Part shown: positions 18,428 to 27,069 of the stretch, piece after piece | Layout of the letters: every line of letters starts with the position of its first letter | Position numbering within the stretch: position 1 is the stretch's first letter | Assembly (NCBI RefSeq): GCF_022458865.1 | Contig: NZ_JAJNMU010000014.1 | Span: forward strand, 186,001-250,000 | Origin: Paenibacillus periandrae | GTDB lineage: Bacteria > Bacillota > Bacilli > Paenibacillales > NBRC-103111 | Length of the DNA stretch: 64,000 bases | Direction: 5' to 3' | Position numbers and translations under genes: made by a program | The notes under the pieces: model-generated | The model's database searches: none | Told to the model about the DNA's origin: nothing | Seen by the model: only the letters and a program-made list of their open reading frames with translations

Positions 18428-19642
18428 TTATGGGTTCGAACCCGCCTGTACCCGATTAGCGAGCATCAGCAGATCCTGTCCCTTCAAGGCCCCTTCGATC
18501 AACTCAGGCAGACGGTCAGGAGAGCAACCAAAGCAGGGAATCCCAAACTGGGATAGCTTTTTGGCTACCGTTTCGTCGTAGGAAGGTGTACCTTCATCGG
18601 ATAAAGCGAGCAAACAAATTGTTTTCACACCAGCCTGCTGCAAATCGTCCAATCTGCGCAATAGCTCTGAACGGTTGCCGCCCTCATATAAATCCGTTAC
18701 GAGAATGAACAAAGTCTTCTTCGGCTCCGTTATGAATTGCTCGCAGTAGGCAACCGATTTGTTAATGTCCGTGCCTCCGCCAAGCTGTATACCGAACAGC
18801 ATATCCACCGGGTCTTCCGCACACTGCTCACTAAGATCGACAACCTCGGTATCAAAGGCGACCACACACGTATCAAGTGCCGGCATACTGGCAAAGATCG
18901 AACCAATAATTGAAGCATAGATTACCGAATTGGCCATTGATCCGCTTTGATCGATATCCAGGATAACGGTCCATTCCTTGCTTTTGCGAGCGCGATCGAA
19001 AAAGTAAACCTTCTGCGGAATAAGCAGCTTCCGTTCCTGATCGTAGTGCTTCAGGTTAGCTCTGATCGTACGATTCCAATCAAGACCTGTAAAGGATGGC
19101 AGCGGCGAATGCTGCCTCCGGTTGAGTGCCCCAGTGACGGCACGCTGCATGTTCGACGAGAGCCGTTTCACAATTTCCTCGACTACAGCTCTAACCAGCT
19201 GTCTGGCCGTTTCCTTCGTTTTCTCGGGTATCCTGCCTTTGAGCGCCATCAAGGTCGCCACCATTTGAATATCCGGTTTCACCTGTGACAACAGCTCAGG
19301 CTCGAACAATAGCTGTGTTAATCCCTTGCGCTCTATCGCATCTGCTTGAATAACAGATACCACGTCCTGCGGAAAAAAAGAACGAATATCTCCCAGCCAT
19401 TTGGCGAGCTTCGGCGAGGAAGGGCCCAGCCCGGCCGACCTTGATTTGCCCGAACTACCCGCATCTTGGCCCGATGCATCCACTGTGTCATCGTAGATGG
19501 CAGCCAATGCCTCATCCATCAACACATCATCTCCGTCGAGCAGCCTGCCGGAGCCACCGCCGCATGCCTTCAGCTTCTCCTCTGAGGCCGCGCCCAGAAC
19601 CAATCTCCAACGTTTTACCTGTTCCTGATTGATGGCTGTCAT
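18428..19642 (-). CDS. VWA (CoxE-like) protein of the MoxR/VWA cluster
   Basis: A protein of 404 residues with a C-terminal von Willebrand A domain. The MIDAS metal site is complete: DQSGS at 231-235, the Thr of GGGTD near 291 and the Asp of LVTD near 317. The N-terminal 200 residues are helical with a variable acidic, glycine- and serine-rich segment around 50-75. VWA proteins of this kind are the classical partners of MoxR ATPases, which remodel or load them using ATP. No signal peptide or membrane segment is visible, so it is cytoplasmic. It is the last of five genes, three bases after the DUF5682 gene. Confidence 0.88.
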   Translation of the reverse strand: MTAINQEQVKRWRLVLGAASEEKLKACGGGSGRLLDGDDVLMDEALAAIYDDTVDASGQDAGSSGKSRSAGLGPSSPKLAKWLGDIRSFFPQDVVSVIQADAIERKGLTQLLFEPELLSQVKPDIQMVATLMALKGRIPEKTKETARQLVRAVVEEIVKRLSSNMQRAVTGALNRRQHSPLPSFTGLDWNRTIRANLKHYDQERKLLIPQKVYFFDRARKSKEWTVILDIDQSGSMANSVIYASIIGSIFASMPALDTCVVAFDTEVVDLSEQCAEDPVDMLFGIQLGGGTDINKSVAYCEQFITEPKKTLFILVTDLYEGGNRSELLRRLDDLQQAGVKTICLLALSDEGTPSYDETVAKKLSQFGIPCFGCSPDRLPELIEGALKGQDLLMLANRVQAGSNP

Positions 19643-19645
19643 AGT

Positions 19646-22126
19646 TTACAAATCCCCGAAATCAAAGTCGTTAAGCTCATCGAGTTTCCCCTTTTCTTCC
19701 TCACTGAGCGGCTGCTGCAGCATTTCACCTGTCTGGCCTGCATCGACTCCCCAGATATCACCCATCATCTCGGCAATCGCTGCCTTTTCCCTCGGCTCAA
19801 ACGATCCAAAGGCTCTCCGTAAAAAAACGAGCGAACGGTGAAATTGCTCCTCCTCCAGTGATTCCATATAAGCGTCCAGCTGCTTCCACAACGATAAACG
19901 AGAGAGCAGTGCATAGCGGTTGCGCATGGACAAGCCTTCAAACCAGCCAGCTCCGAGATCCGCAGGGATGCCGGGCGAAAGCCGTCTTGATACCTCCTGA
20001 GCGCTTTGCTCCTCGGAAATCTCGTTGCGCTCCAGCAGGATGGCAAAAGCAAATCCGGAGCATTTGGCATTCCGGTCATCACGCGAGGACAGCTCATGCA
20101 GTCTGTTCAGCCAAAGCCTGTCATCGACAATTTCATAATGCTCCTGAGCGATACCATGCAGCGTCTGAATGGCGGTCACGATGGCTTTGGCAGCATCATC
20201 ATTACAATTTGCGGCATCTACGAGCTGCAGCGCCCCGCGCAAAAACAGCTGCTGCAGCAAAGGAATTAAGGAGCTGGTCTCAATCCTGCGTAGTGATCCA
20301 TATTGGATCAAGACCGACAGCTCATAAGCAGCTGCAGCAATTTGATTTAAATTACCCACATCGACAGCAAGCTGCTGCAGGGTAGCCCTGGCTTGCTCCA
20401 TCAGCTTCGGCAAACCGCAGTCGCATGCAATCCGAATGAGACGTGATGCTTCGGTAATATCGTCGCATGACTCCAGTCTTTCATTGATCACAAAGGCTGC
20501 CGCCAGCTCTATCGTCTCACCCTTTAAGGTTGACTCCACGGTTTGGATTTCGGCTTCTGGCGTCCATTGCAAAATCCAATGCTCAGCCCATGAAGCTGCA
20601 TCCTGATGAACCCGCTGCTTGCGCGCGAAGTTGATGCCAAGCAGCTCCAGCCGATGAAGGAGAACAGACCTCGATAGATCGATAAAAGCGGCATCCTCCG
20701 ACTTCACCCGGCGATTTTCTCTTAGGTCAAGCTGCAGCGTGCTCGCTACTGTCGATTTGTATTTCTCCAGCTTCAGCCGCTTCAGCTCACGATTCATATC
20801 ATCCTGAATCGGTGTCTGGCTGACGCCTTCCGGCAAGCTGCCGATTGCTGTCCCCACATCGGTTCTGGCTAATGCCTCCGCTATCGGTGACAGCTCTCCG
20901 TATCCGAGACAAACAACTGCCGCGTCGCGTAAATCCTTCCAGGTTGGCTGACTGCCTCCCTGCAGCGATACAAGTGCTTCGGCCAATCGCACCGCTTCAA
21001 TAATCGCTGCAGTCGAGCGATAGGTGCCCTGCTCGCGAAGAGCGGCGGCTACATGGGAAAAATATAAGGAGGGCAGCTGACTCAAATCACCCTTTTGCAG
21101 GCATTGCCAAAATAAAGTGAAGTAAGCTGGAGCCTGATTCCCGGCTCCGTATCCCGAATGTGTGGACAGCTTATAGAAAGAATAAGGCATCAATGTAAGC
21201 TTGGTTGAAGCTTTGGGTAAGCTCCCCAACTGCTTGTCATTCATGACAGGAAGTCTCAGATCAAGAGCCGAAGCATGGTGCGCGCCTGTAACGACCACTA
21301 CCCGCTCCGGCGAATGTCCTGCCTCCAGCAGATCGCGGATTCGACGCCTCATATACGCTTCACGAATCTCATTGTAGGCAGTCTCTGCGGCGTCGTGCTC
21401 CCGTTCATCCTGCTCGGACAAGGCACGCAACTGGTATGAAAACTCGTAGATGGAGCGCTGATAAGCATCCTTCTGCGTGTTGTGCTCAAAATGACGCTCC
21501 CAGTAAGCATCGTAATCGGGCTCACCCGCAAGCTCGGCTATGCGCCCATAACGCTCATGCTGCTGGCGCAAATAAGCCTGCAGCGCGTTTTCCCGGGGAC
21601 TGTCTACTGCTTGCTGTTCTCCATGCTGTTGAACATCCTGAGACTGTGCTTGTGACCGACTATCCTGCTCATCCTGAACGTCTGGCACGGCCTTGCGCTG
21701 GCTCCGCCGCTGCTCATACAGCGCCAGCGCCGTGTTCGACGGCAGATCGATGAATTCGGTATGCACACCATGACGGTTGGCCCATACGAAAGCCTGATAT
21801 TCCGGCGAATATTCAGCCAGCGGGTAGAGCAGCGTCCGTACCGGAAGCTGGTCCGTATAGGCGAGTATGGCAATCGGCGGTACGACACCACGGGAGGTCA
21901 GCTGCTGAATAAGGCCGCTTGCATCACTCGGCCCTTCGACCAGAATGGCAGTCGGCTTGACCTTATCAAGGAAAGACAACAAATGATGGGCACCGGCAGG
22001 GGATAAATGCCGAATCCCGAATACGTGAAAGCCATTATCCAGTTCTTCTCCCACGGGAGAGCCGTTGTGAGCCGCGCTGCTATTCAATTGTTCATCTCCG
22101 AGCAAGCGTTGTACAGACTTCTCCAT
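19646..22126 (-). CDS. DUF5682 family protein
   Basis: A protein of 826 residues. The N-terminal region (about 33-110) shows the family pattern FGIRHLSPAGAHHLLSFLD, ILVEGPSDA, LYPLAEYSPEYQA and FIDLPS, and VVVVTGAHHA follows further in. This recalls TraB/ChaN-type folds with paired histidines and acidic residues that could bind metal. A glutamine-rich insert lies around 145-180; the C-terminal half is helical. The gene starts inside the MoxR gene (43-base overlap) and is followed by the VWA gene. The family regularly occurs with MoxR, VWA and SWIM proteins. The reaction is unknown; the fold comparison is my inference. Confidence 0.82.
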   Translation of the reverse strand: MEKSVQRLLGDEQLNSSAAHNGSPVGEELDNGFHVFGIRHLSPAGAHHLLSFLDKVKPTAILVEGPSDASGLIQQLTSRGVVPPIAILAYTDQLPVRTLLYPLAEYSPEYQAFVWANRHGVHTEFIDLPSNTALALYEQRRSQRKAVPDVQDEQDSRSQAQSQDVQQHGEQQAVDSPRENALQAYLRQQHERYGRIAELAGEPDYDAYWERHFEHNTQKDAYQRSIYEFSYQLRALSEQDEREHDAAETAYNEIREAYMRRRIRDLLEAGHSPERVVVVTGAHHASALDLRLPVMNDKQLGSLPKASTKLTLMPYSFYKLSTHSGYGAGNQAPAYFTLFWQCLQKGDLSQLPSLYFSHVAAALREQGTYRSTAAIIEAVRLAEALVSLQGGSQPTWKDLRDAAVVCLGYGELSPIAEALARTDVGTAIGSLPEGVSQTPIQDDMNRELKRLKLEKYKSTVASTLQLDLRENRRVKSEDAAFIDLSRSVLLHRLELLGINFARKQRVHQDAASWAEHWILQWTPEAEIQTVESTLKGETIELAAAFVINERLESCDDITEASRLIRIACDCGLPKLMEQARATLQQLAVDVGNLNQIAAAAYELSVLIQYGSLRRIETSSLIPLLQQLFLRGALQLVDAANCNDDAAKAIVTAIQTLHGIAQEHYEIVDDRLWLNRLHELSSRDDRNAKCSGFAFAILLERNEISEEQSAQEVSRRLSPGIPADLGAGWFEGLSMRNRYALLSRLSLWKQLDAYMESLEEEQFHRSLVFLRRAFGSFEPREKAAIAEMMGDIWGVDAGQTGEMLQQPLSEEEKGKLDELNDFDFGDL

Positions 22127-23181
22127 GATGATCCCCGCTTCTTCATCACATTTTCCAAATATTCCTTCCAGACCAGACTGTCCTTCTCTTCATCCTTTAC
22201 AATCGCACCCTGCAGTCCTGCCGCGACATCTTCATCCGTAATCGTACCGTTCCCGAAGCTGGCTGCCAGCGCCATACTTCCCGTCAGCAAGGAGATCGCC
22301 TCCGCTGTGGAAATGACTCCGCTTGGGGGTTTGAGCTTGCTCTTGCTGTCAAGCGTCATTCCGCTTCTTAATTCACGGAAAATTGTCACGACTTTACGTA
22401 CCGCTTCATCGTCCGGAGGGGAAGCGTTCAGCTCGTAATTCGCGGAGATTTCGCCGACACGTTTACGGACAATGCCTACCTCGGTTTCAATATCCGACGG
22501 TGCCGGGAGCACAATAATATTAAATCGCCGTTTCAAGGCTGCCGACATTTCATTAACGCCACGATCCCTGGTGTTCGCTGTCGCAATCACCGAAAATCCG
22601 CGTGCCGCCGACAACTCCCGATCAAGCTCGGGAATTGACAATGTTTTTTCAGATAAAATCGATATTAAAGCATCCTGAACCTCTGAGGCACAGCGTGAAA
22701 TTTCTTCAAATCGCGTAATGCCGCCACTCTCCATCGCTCGGAAAATCGGGCTTTTGATCAACGCCTGATCGGATGGTCCCTGCGCCAGCAGCATCGCATA
22801 GTTCCATGAGTAGCGGATATGCTCCTCGCTTGTACCCGCTGTTCCTTGAATGACCTTGGAGGAGTCTCCATGGATCGCAGTGGTCAAGTTCTCGGAAAGC
22901 CATGACTTGGCTGTTCCCGGCTCGCCAATCAGCATCAGCGCCCGGTCGGTCAGCAGTGTGGCAATGGCCATTTCTACCAGACGGCGGTTCCCGATATATT
23001 TGGGCGTGATATCCACGCCGCCTGCGGTACCTCCAGTAATGAACGTCAGCACGGATTTCGGAGAAAGCTTCCAGCCTGAAGGCAAGGCATCCTTATCCGC
23101 TTGCTTCAAAGCCTCAAGCTCGTGTTCGTATAACCGCTCAGCTGGGAGCCTTAAGACATCTTGTTTTTGATCCATCCCCAT
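22084..23181 (-). CDS. MoxR-type AAA+ ATPase
   Basis: A protein of 365 residues with all AAA+ motifs of the MoxR class: Walker A GEPGTAKS (86-93), a Walker B with the acidic pair in ITRFEEISR (155-163), sensor 1 in ATANTRD (200-206) and the arginine-rich ALKRRF (215-220). MoxR proteins form ring-shaped ATP-driven machines that act on VWA-domain clients; the VWA client gene is two genes downstream. The gene overlaps its upstream neighbour by about 30 bases and its downstream neighbour by 43, so all should be co-translated. An alternative ATG lies at 23175. Confidence 0.92.
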   Translation of the reverse strand: MGMDQKQDVLRLPAERLYEHELEALKQADKDALPSGWKLSPKSVLTFITGGTAGGVDITPKYIGNRRLVEMAIATLLTDRALMLIGEPGTAKSWLSENLTTAIHGDSSKVIQGTAGTSEEHIRYSWNYAMLLAQGPSDQALIKSPIFRAMESGGITRFEEISRCASEVQDALISILSEKTLSIPELDRELSAARGFSVIATANTRDRGVNEMSAALKRRFNIIVLPAPSDIETEVGIVRKRVGEISANYELNASPPDDEAVRKVVTIFRELRSGMTLDSKSKLKPPSGVISTAEAISLLTGSMALAASFGNGTITDEDVAAGLQGAIVKDEEKDSLVWKEYLENVMKKRGSSWRSLYNACSEMNN

Positions 23182-25049
23182 AATCCCTTTCCCTTCTCGG
23201 TAACCGATTCATTTGCTGCTAATTCTTCCGGCTTCGCTGCTACAGACTCAGCAATTTCAAGTATCTGATTTTTGATGTTCTCATACGTAAGCGCCTCAGC
23301 GAACTTCTGCAGCCTGTCAGCATAGGAACGCGGCAGCAGATTCAGAAGCGCACGCTGCTCGGTGTCTAAATAATACAAATTTTTGACCGATTCCTTCTCC
23401 AAAATGCCCATTAACAGCTCCGGCGCTTCTTTGTAACCAATTCGGAATAATGCCAGCAGCAGCGAGGAGGTACGATGGGTCCGAAAGCTTGGTTTCAATT
23501 GAGCCTTTCTGGACATATAAGCGGCAATTTGTGGGTTCGGACGATCTGCAAGGCACCATACCAGCTCTTCCTCATCAATTTCCACAAATACATCAATCCA
23601 TTTCGGATCAAGCTTGGATGCAGACTCGCCTGCTGCAAACGATGTGGCATTAAAGTCCTCATCATCCCAGCCTGCTGCCAGCAATTGCTTGGACAACGAA
23701 GGTGTGACCCGATGTATCGCGCCTAATAGCTGCTTGGCAGCCACCTTTTTAGGATTTGACAATACCGGTGCAAACCGCTTATACACCTCTTCAGGCGAAA
23801 GTGTTTTATAGGCTGCACGGAAGCTGTGGGCAATAAAGGTGCCGTTATACGCGTCCTGTAGGCTGATTGCAAATTCGTAGGCTTCCGGTGTATGCATCCA
23901 CAATAGCTGATTAGCGGCCTGCTGCTGGATTTCTTCTGTTTCTGGAATGATAAAGTCGGACGTGGAAAGCAGCTTCTTCAGGAATGCCAGCACTTCTTCC
24001 GGCTGCTTCTCATCCAACGCCTGCACATCGGCAAGCAGCTGCTTAATCGCTTCTTCTCTTTCCTTATTCACAGCGGCATTCGCAGCCCCGACCTTTCCCT
24101 GTCCGCTAACGATAAGCTGCAAATTTTCCTCGGCATTGGCAATAATCTTGCTTGTCAGCGTTGCTGCGCGGCATTGTGATACAGGCTCTGCGGCAAGCTC
24201 GCGATCCTTGGACGAGGTTAAAGCCTGATACAGACGATCGACTGCCCTCTCCGTTCCGAGCTTTGCCAGGCCGGCAAATGCTGCGCTGCGAATCTCCTTT
24301 TTCTTATCATCGGCTTGCTCCAGAATATAGCTTTCCTGTTCCGAATAATTGCCGAGCAGCTCTATTGCAGCTGAACGGACGTCCAGAGAGCCCTCCTGTG
24401 CAGCCTGAAGATAGAGGTCCATACCGGAAGCATCCAGCAAACGATGCAGCAGCTTGAGCCGACGCCCATCCGATTTGCCTCCCTGTGGATTGTATTGCTC
24501 CCGAAGCGCTGGAAGTGCATCCGCACCATAAGCCGGAATGACCTTCTCATAGACGAATTCAGCAATCTCCGAGTAACCATCATCCAGTGCAGCTACCACA
24601 ATCGGGATGATTCGGAAATCCTGCAGGCATCCATCCTCAAAAGACAGACGGAGCTGCTCCATTCTTCCCTGGCCCTTGGATGTTAGTGCCTCGACAGCCG
24701 GATGAAGCTTGCGGTGAGGAATTGTGGTTGAACATGCGATATTCGTTCCCTCAACCTGTACGCTCTCTGCCATACCGCCAGCAGGCTCTGTTGTTCCCTG
24801 TGTATACAAAATCGAATTCACCAGTATGCTGAGGTCTAGCAGCTTGACGGCAGCCTGCTCGGCTTTTTGCGGCTCTATTACCTGCGCCAGCGACTGGGCC
24901 ACCCTATTGAAAACAGGCGCGGCTTCGCCTAGCTTTTGCAGCTGGGGCAATATTTTCGTCAAACGAAGGTCGCCTTCTGCCAGCCCGCTGCCGGCAATAA
25001 ACAAACGTCGTATCTCTTGCTGCAAATCGGATAAAATAGCTATGCTCAT
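23151..25049 (-). CDS. HEAT-repeat-like protein of the MoxR/VWA cluster
   Basis: About 632 residues, almost entirely helical. Repeated helix pairs such as VRSAAIELLGNYSEQESYIL and IRSAAFAGLAKLGTERAVDR (about 225-275) look like HEAT repeats, suggesting a scaffold. No catalytic motif or membrane segment is seen. Its position resembles that of DUF5691-type genes in related clusters, but I cannot confirm this family. The ATG at 25049 is preferred over GTG 25052 because AGGAGA is seven bases away. Its 3' end overlaps the MoxR gene. Confidence 0.7.
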   Translation of the reverse strand: MSIAILSDLQQEIRRLFIAGSGLAEGDLRLTKILPQLQKLGEAAPVFNRVAQSLAQVIEPQKAEQAAVKLLDLSILVNSILYTQGTTEPAGGMAESVQVEGTNIACSTTIPHRKLHPAVEALTSKGQGRMEQLRLSFEDGCLQDFRIIPIVVAALDDGYSEIAEFVYEKVIPAYGADALPALREQYNPQGGKSDGRRLKLLHRLLDASGMDLYLQAAQEGSLDVRSAAIELLGNYSEQESYILEQADDKKKEIRSAAFAGLAKLGTERAVDRLYQALTSSKDRELAAEPVSQCRAATLTSKIIANAEENLQLIVSGQGKVGAANAAVNKEREEAIKQLLADVQALDEKQPEEVLAFLKKLLSTSDFIIPETEEIQQQAANQLLWMHTPEAYEFAISLQDAYNGTFIAHSFRAAYKTLSPEEVYKRFAPVLSNPKKVAAKQLLGAIHRVTPSLSKQLLAAGWDDEDFNATSFAAGESASKLDPKWIDVFVEIDEEELVWCLADRPNPQIAAYMSRKAQLKPSFRTHRTSSLLLALFRIGYKEAPELLMGILEKESVKNLYYLDTEQRALLNLLPRSYADRLQKFAEALTYENIKNQILEIAESVAAKPEELAANESVTEKGKGLWGWIKNKMS

Positions 25050-25099
25050 CACATGATCTCCTAACCTTCTCAGTTATCCTTATGACCTAATCTGATCCA

Positions 25100-26554
25100 T
25101 CAATACAGCAATTGAATAATTTCATCAGGTGTCACAATGCTTATCGGTTGGGCCTGCAAGCGGTTGGTTTGCATATCGTGACCGAAAAGGACAAGCATGG
25201 CCTGATTATGTACAACTTGTCTATTCAACAGAGGAATTAGCGGCGTGGTGGCACGATCTGCAAAGGCGACATCTGCGAGCATGATCGATTTCCCTTGTCC
25301 ATCCACGATGACATATCCGTCATCCACCCGCCTAATTTCGGTATAAGACAGCAGCAGGGCCGGATGTTTATCCGATAATGGATTTTTAATCTGATTTTTC
25401 ACCAGCTTAATTGCTTCTGGAAACGATTTGTGAGTTGCAGTTGCAATTTGGACATAGTCCCCCTTCACCACATCCCGCAGCGCGGCTTCCTCGAAGCGTA
25501 CCCTCGCATTAATCTCACCCGGATACATGAACAGCTCCTGAGGCATGACCACCTGATAGACAGAGTCCTCCTCCCGCATATGCTTGGCTGCCCGAAAAGG
25601 CCGATAGGAACGCGTCACATCGATCCGTCCCGAACACAGGTCAACCCAATAGCCTTCATCGACAAATTCACTGCGAGCCTGGTCCGTATAGGACAAGAAT
25701 GCCAATTGAACCAGCTCCGCGCCAGACCGCGCACGTCCGTGCTCCCGCAGCTCGGCAAGCTGCCAGGCATGACCGATCCGTTCCTCCAGCGTCGTTTCGA
25801 TGTCGATTGGGGTGTCCGGGTTATCAAGTCGGGCAGTTAAATAATCGCGGCTTTTTTTGACTAACGTATGTAAGATTCCCAGGTGTTCAACGATGGCGGA
25901 ATACATCGATTCTTTATCCTTCAAGTCATTAGCAGAGCCTATCTCAAGCAGCAGCTCGCGAAAAGCAATTTGCAAGCCTGGTATGTAATAATTGCCCAAT
26001 TGCTTCGATTGATCCTCTAAGGTTTTCAATGTTTTTTTATCCAGACTGCCAAGTCCCGCCTGCGTCAGCTGATGAATCAGCTTTTCCAATAACGAGATAC
26101 CTTCGAGCTGTGCAGCTATTTTTTTAAGTAAAGCCGCTTGGTTGGTCTTTTTCTTCTTGGGAGAGACTTCGCCTTGTGGCTCATTCTTTTTTTCCTCCCG
26201 CTTCTCTTCGCGTTTCTCCGCCTTCTCTCGTTTTTCAACAATATCAGCGGGAATATCAGCAGTCACAAAAGAATCACCCTGTGCATATGCGTACATCAGT
26301 CCAAGTATATGCTTGCAAGGAAATTGCCGGCTTGGGCAGGAGCAGCGAAACACCGGGTCCTCCGGCTTCACCCAATCTACCGAGCAGCGATACGGCTCCT
26401 TGCCGCTCCCCTTGCATTCGCCAAATATAAGCGATTCGTCAACCGATTTACCCAGCATCGGAAAGCTTTTCTTCTTGGCCAGATCGCGGCCATTTTTCAT
26501 AGCGCTGGCGTTAATCGCCAATGAATCGACATAAGCTTCGGTAATTGAGATCAT
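25100..26554 (-). CDS. SWIM zinc-finger protein of the MoxR/VWA cluster
   Basis: A protein of 484 residues. A SWIM zinc finger is clear near the N-terminus: Cys 71, Cys 73, Cys 80 and His 82 in RCSCPSRQFPCKHILGL, a fold that usually binds nucleic acids or proteins. A highly charged, Lys/Glu-rich segment follows at about 105-150; the rest is mixed and includes a strongly patterned C-terminal region. It is the first gene of the five-gene cluster, so its ATG (26554, after AAAGGAACAACG) is probably the entry point for translation. An ATG at 26575 lacks a site. It may serve as the recognition component of the system; this is inference. Confidence 0.87.
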   Translation of the reverse strand: MISITEAYVDSLAINASAMKNGRDLAKKKSFPMLGKSVDESLIFGECKGSGKEPYRCSVDWVKPEDPVFRCSCPSRQFPCKHILGLMYAYAQGDSFVTADIPADIVEKREKAEKREEKREEKKNEPQGEVSPKKKKTNQAALLKKIAAQLEGISLLEKLIHQLTQAGLGSLDKKTLKTLEDQSKQLGNYYIPGLQIAFRELLLEIGSANDLKDKESMYSAIVEHLGILHTLVKKSRDYLTARLDNPDTPIDIETTLEERIGHAWQLAELREHGRARSGAELVQLAFLSYTDQARSEFVDEGYWVDLCSGRIDVTRSYRPFRAAKHMREEDSVYQVVMPQELFMYPGEINARVRFEEAALRDVVKGDYVQIATATHKSFPEAIKLVKNQIKNPLSDKHPALLLSYTEIRRVDDGYVIVDGQGKSIMLADVAFADRATTPLIPLLNRQVVHNQAMLVLFGHDMQTNRLQAQPISIVTPDEIIQLLY

Positions 26555-26660
26555 CGTTGTTCCTTTCATGTACAAGAGTATGACGATAGTTTTTGAGATA
26601 AGGCACTAAATGATTTCTACATTTTCCTTAAGTTTCCTTTATTTTTACCCGTTCAACAAA

Positions 26661-26691
26661 AAAACGAACCCCTGAAAAGAAAGTTCGTTTT
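26661..26691. terminator. Hairpin terminator downstream of the 26705-26974 gene
   Basis: AAAACGAAC / GTTCGTTTT stem with a 13-base loop. It lies just past the 3' end of the small minus-strand gene and upstream of the SWIM gene start, so it insulates the five-gene cluster. Confidence 0.6.
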
Positions 26692-26704
26692 GTATGGATC
26701 AGCA

Positions 26705-26974
26705 TTATTTTTGCTGTGTATCGGTATGGTTCGCACCTTTTTTCTCCGGTGTAATTCTCGCTGGCCTTGATACCCAATTCGTACGATTCATCGGTTTAAT
26801 CTGATCAACCCGGGATACTTCTTGAACAACAGCTTGTTCAGTCGCAGCAGACTCTTCTTGAGGCGGGGCGATACTGCTTTTGTTAGCTGCCGCGATAGCC
26901 TTGCTGCTCTTTCCTGCTGGCGGTCCGCCTCCCCCGTTGCGTTTCCCCTTATTCCATACTCTTCCCTTGCTCAT
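26705..26974 (-). CDS. Small basic hypothetical protein
   Basis: A protein of 89 residues starting MSKGRVWNKGKRNGGGGPPA, rich in Lys, Gly, Ala and Gln and probably disordered. The ATG at 26974 follows GGAGTGGTGAG, and a terminator lies directly downstream, so it looks like a genuine single-gene unit. I do not recognise the family. It lacks the signature of the alpha/beta small acid-soluble spore proteins. Confidence 0.6.
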   Translation of the reverse strand: MSKGRVWNKGKRNGGGGPPAGKSSKAIAAANKSSIAPPQEESAATEQAVVQEVSRVDQIKPMNRTNWVSRPARITPEKKGANHTDTQQK

Positions 26975-27069
26975 CTCACCACTCCATTATTTATCGATCT
27001 TAATCATACCTGTAGTATAAGGAATATCCGCTAGCAAATCCATTCTTATCTGACATTCCTTAGACCTCT

